Source of the DNA: Corynebacterium pelargi
Lineage (GTDB): Bacteria > Actinomycetota > Actinomycetes > Mycobacteriales > Mycobacteriaceae
DNA length: 43,213 nucleotides
Assembly: GCF_014635485.1 (NCBI RefSeq)
Contig: NZ_BMCX01000005.1
Coordinates: 1-43,213 of the forward strand
Reading direction: 5' to 3'
A model generated the notes under the pieces. That model was not told the origin of the DNA, did not search any database, and saw nothing but the letters and a program-made list of their open reading frames with translations. The translations under genes and the position numbers were made by a program. This document shows, one piece after another, positions 41,695 to 43,213 of the stretch; position 1 is the stretch's first letter; every line of letters begins with the position of its first letter.

Positions 41695-43213
41695 TCTTTC
41701 GCTCCTTGCTCTCGCTCAGCGCGGGCATACTGCTCCATCACTTCGCGCACGTCGTTTCCTTCTGGCACGCTGCTCAGCGGCGCTACACACACCTCGCTCA
41801 CAAGCGGATGACGGTCGCCTTGGATGGCGGTTTCGCGGACGTCGAAAAGCTCTTCCGACATCTTTTCTCCTGGTCGAAGGCCCGTGTACACGATCCTCAA
41901 ATCATTGCGGCCGGCCATCGACATCAAGCCCCTTGCTAGATCTTCAATCAGCATTGGCTCCCCCATGTCCAGCACCAGAGTTTCTCCTGAACGCCCCACC
42001 AAGGCGGCTTGGAGCACGAGCTGTGCGGCCTCGGGGATCGTCATGAAGTAGCGGCGCACCGAAGGGTCAGTAATGGTGAGGGCATTGCCGCGTTTGATCT
42101 GGCCCATGAAGGTTTCCACCACCGAGCCCCTGGAACCCAGCACGTTGCCAAATCGCACTGATACCCACCGGCCCGGCGCGCCCGTTGCTGCGCGCGCAGC
42201 GCAAAGACGCTCCGCCATGCGTTTAGAATCTCCAAGCACGCAACAGGGATTCGCGGCTTTATCGGTGGAAATGTTCACGACGATCTCCGCGCCACAGGCC
42301 TCGGCGGCCAATAAGACGTGCTCGGTGCCGAGCACATTTGTTTTCCATGCTTCTTCGGGATAGCGCTCAAGCAGTGGTTGATGCTTCAGCGCGGCGGCGT
42401 GGATCACCACTTCTGGGCGAAGCTTGCAGAATATGTCGCGGATAATCTCCTCTTCGCGAATATCCGCCAGAATCACCGTCTCGTCATCTAAGAGCGCCTT
42501 GCCCGTCAAAGAGAGCTGCGTATGATGCAAGCCTCCCTCGTCGCGATCAAGCATGAATAATTCTGCGGGCTCAAAGCGATAGACCTGGCGGCACAGCTCA
42601 GAGCCAATGGAGCCACCCGCCCCGGTGACGAGGACGCGTTTGCCGCTGATGATGCTGCGGATACCTTCGACATCGAGGCTTGCTTGTTCGCGATCCATGA
42701 ACTTGGCTACATCGATATCCTCAAGGTTGCTCAAGGACAAGCCATCGACATGTTGCATGGACGGCACCGCAAGCACTCTCATTGTTGCTTTGCGGGCAGA
42801 CTCTCTCACGCGATCCATCGTTAAATCGCTGAGTCCAGCATCGGCGATGACCAGTGTCTTCGCACCGGTCTTTTCGGCTACAGCGGCCAGATCATCTAAG
42901 CCACCGCGTACACGCATGCCGTGGATGAGCCCACCCCGGCGTTGGGGGTCTTCATCGAGCACCGCTTTGACAATAAATTCGGATTGCTCTGACTCCGCCA
43001 ACTGAGCTACAAAATGCCTGCCAAGCTGGGTGGCCCCATAGAGAATGACAGGTTCACGGTCTTGTTCTCGATATTGCGCCACCAACATCTCGGTTGCGCG
43101 AAGAAAGAGCACAAGGCACACGACGATGGGTGCCGCTAATAAGGGAACGGTCCTTGGAATCCCGGCGTTGGGATACAGTGTGACCGCTACAACAAATCCG
43201 AGACCCCCCCCCC
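41691..43213 (-). CDS. CapD/PglF-like membrane nucleotide-sugar dehydratase, partial
   Basis: Partial at the right edge; the frame stays open to the last base (about 507 codons visible). The visible N-terminal part is the end of a membrane-helix region (VVAVTLYPNAGIPRTVPLLA and following), then a Rossmann domain with ILYGATQLGRHFVAQL, and a SDR domain with TGAGGSIGSELC and STDKAANPCC. This is the CapD/WbpM/PglF architecture: UDP-GlcNAc to UDP-4-keto-6-deoxy sugar for D-QuiNAc or D-FucNAc. The active-site Met seen in WbpM-type enzymes (VMGATK) is Leu here (VLGDSK). It heads the overlapping run capD-like, capE, dehydrogenase, glycosyltransferase. A C-run of at least ten bases lies at its visible 5' end. 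Confidence 0.88.
   Translation of the reverse strand, partial: GGGLGFVVAVTLYPNAGIPRTVPLLAAPIVVCLVLFLRATEMLVAQYREQDREPVILYGATQLGRHFVAQLAESEQSEFIVKAVLDEDPQRRGGLIHGMRVRGGLDDLAAVAEKTGAKTLVIADAGLSDLTMDRVRESARKATMRVLAVPSMQHVDGLSLSNLEDIDVAKFMDREQASLDVEGIRSIISGKRVLVTGAGGSIGSELCRQVYRFEPAELFMLDRDEGGLHHTQLSLTGKALLDDETVILADIREEEIIRDIFCKLRPEVVIHAAALKHQPLLERYPEEAWKTNVLGTEHVLLAAEACGAEIVVNISTDKAANPCCVLGDSKRMAERLCAARAATGAPGRWVSVRFGNVLGSRGSVVETFMGQIKRGNALTITDPSVRRYFMTIPEAAQLVLQAALVGRSGETLVLDMGEPMLIEDLARGLMSMAGRNDLRIVYTGLRPGEKMSEELFDVRETAIQGDRHPLVSEVCVAPLSSVPEGNDVREVMEQYARAEREQGAKE
43204..43213. repeat. Poly-C tract at the window end
   Basis: Ten or more consecutive C, read as glycine codons on the minus strand within the membrane part of the capD-like gene. 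The window stops inside the run, so its true length is unknown. It may be a phase-variable tract or an assembly end. Confidence 0.6.

Larger units (their letters stand above)
258..41850. repeat. Dispersed 11-mer family CGTCGAMAAGC (20 sites)
   Basis: The span covers the family, not one element. Plus-strand copies: 258-268, 4592-4602, 13248-13258, 14343-14353, 17091-17101, 21978-21988, 27107-27117, 35780-35790, 40950-40960, 41840-41850, plus the variant CGTCGATAAGC at 15257-15267. Minus-strand copies: 3977-3987, 4562-4572, 6927-6937, 13437-13447, 15497-15507, 18024-18034, 20310-20320, 26761-26771, 40356-40366. Eleven read GACAAG, eight GAAAAG, one GATAAG. All but 35780-35790 lie within genes, in several reading frames and both orientations to the gene. 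Confidence 0.8.

Noticed and set aside
258..41850. The 11-mer as a Chi- or KOPS-like polar signal
   Set aside because: Copies are evenly split between strands along the window, with no bias in direction.

Overview
The window is a stretch of a mycolate-wall actinobacterium, almost certainly a Corynebacterium. The strongest evidence is the arabinan and decaprenyl-phospho-arabinose cluster dprE1-dprE2-aftA-emb with a neighbouring GtrA (Rv3789-like) gene. A single Emb-type arabinosyltransferase, a DUF222/HNH (13E12-type) gene, moderately high GC and frequent GTG starts agree. No rRNA, tRNA, insertion sequence, phage gene or CRISPR array was recognised. The species was not identified.

Layout. 0.2-3.4 kb: a short GntR regulator with a putative operator, an NYN-domain protein with a long disordered tail, a PspA/IM30 protein and a thioredoxin. 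3.5-6.0 kb: a copper module (CopZ chaperone, CopA P-type ATPase). 6.0-14.8 kb: cell-wall arabinan synthesis on the minus strand (dprE1, dprE2, aftA, emb), followed by a divergent small membrane gene and gtrA. 14.8-18.6 kb: a DUF222/HNH protein preceded by two DnaA-box sequences, an orphan osmoprotectant-binding lipoprotein, a PrsW-family membrane protease and a membrane-anchored protein of unknown function. 18.6-24.5 kb: an M13 peptidase, an alpha/beta hydrolase, an alkyltransferase-like protein, a VOC protein, an S4 protein, an SDR, a Tag-type glycosylase and a DUF4177 protein.

24.5-43.2 kb is a complete-looking Wzx/Wzy-type surface polysaccharide locus. It has a LytR-CpsA-Psr (LCP) ligase next to a Pro/Glu-rich membrane protein, a PglC/CapM-like priming transferase, a flippase, a polymerase and five glycosyltransferases. 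It also has an adenylate-forming CapK-like protein, CapE, CapF and CapG (UDP-L-FucNAc pathway), a UDP-HexNAc 6-dehydrogenase, and a CapD/PglF-like dehydratase cut by the window end. The sugar set resembles that of the Staphylococcus aureus type 5/8 capsules. The simplest model is assembly on a polyprenyl carrier, flipping and polymerisation, then attachment to the wall by the LCP protein.

Two dispersed sequence families run through the window and are not explained by the genes. One is an AT-rich palindrome: half-site TCTTCTAGATAT followed by its reverse complement. I find eleven full copies and three half copies between 0.1 and 27.9 kb, and none in the main polysaccharide block. When inside genes it is always read in the same frame (Leu-Leu-x-Ile-x-Leu in most copies). 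Between genes it supplies Shine-Dalgarno sequences or sits at gene ends. The second is an 11-mer, CGTCGAMAAGC: 19 exact copies plus one GATAAG variant, on both strands, in several reading frames, across the whole window including the polysaccharide locus.
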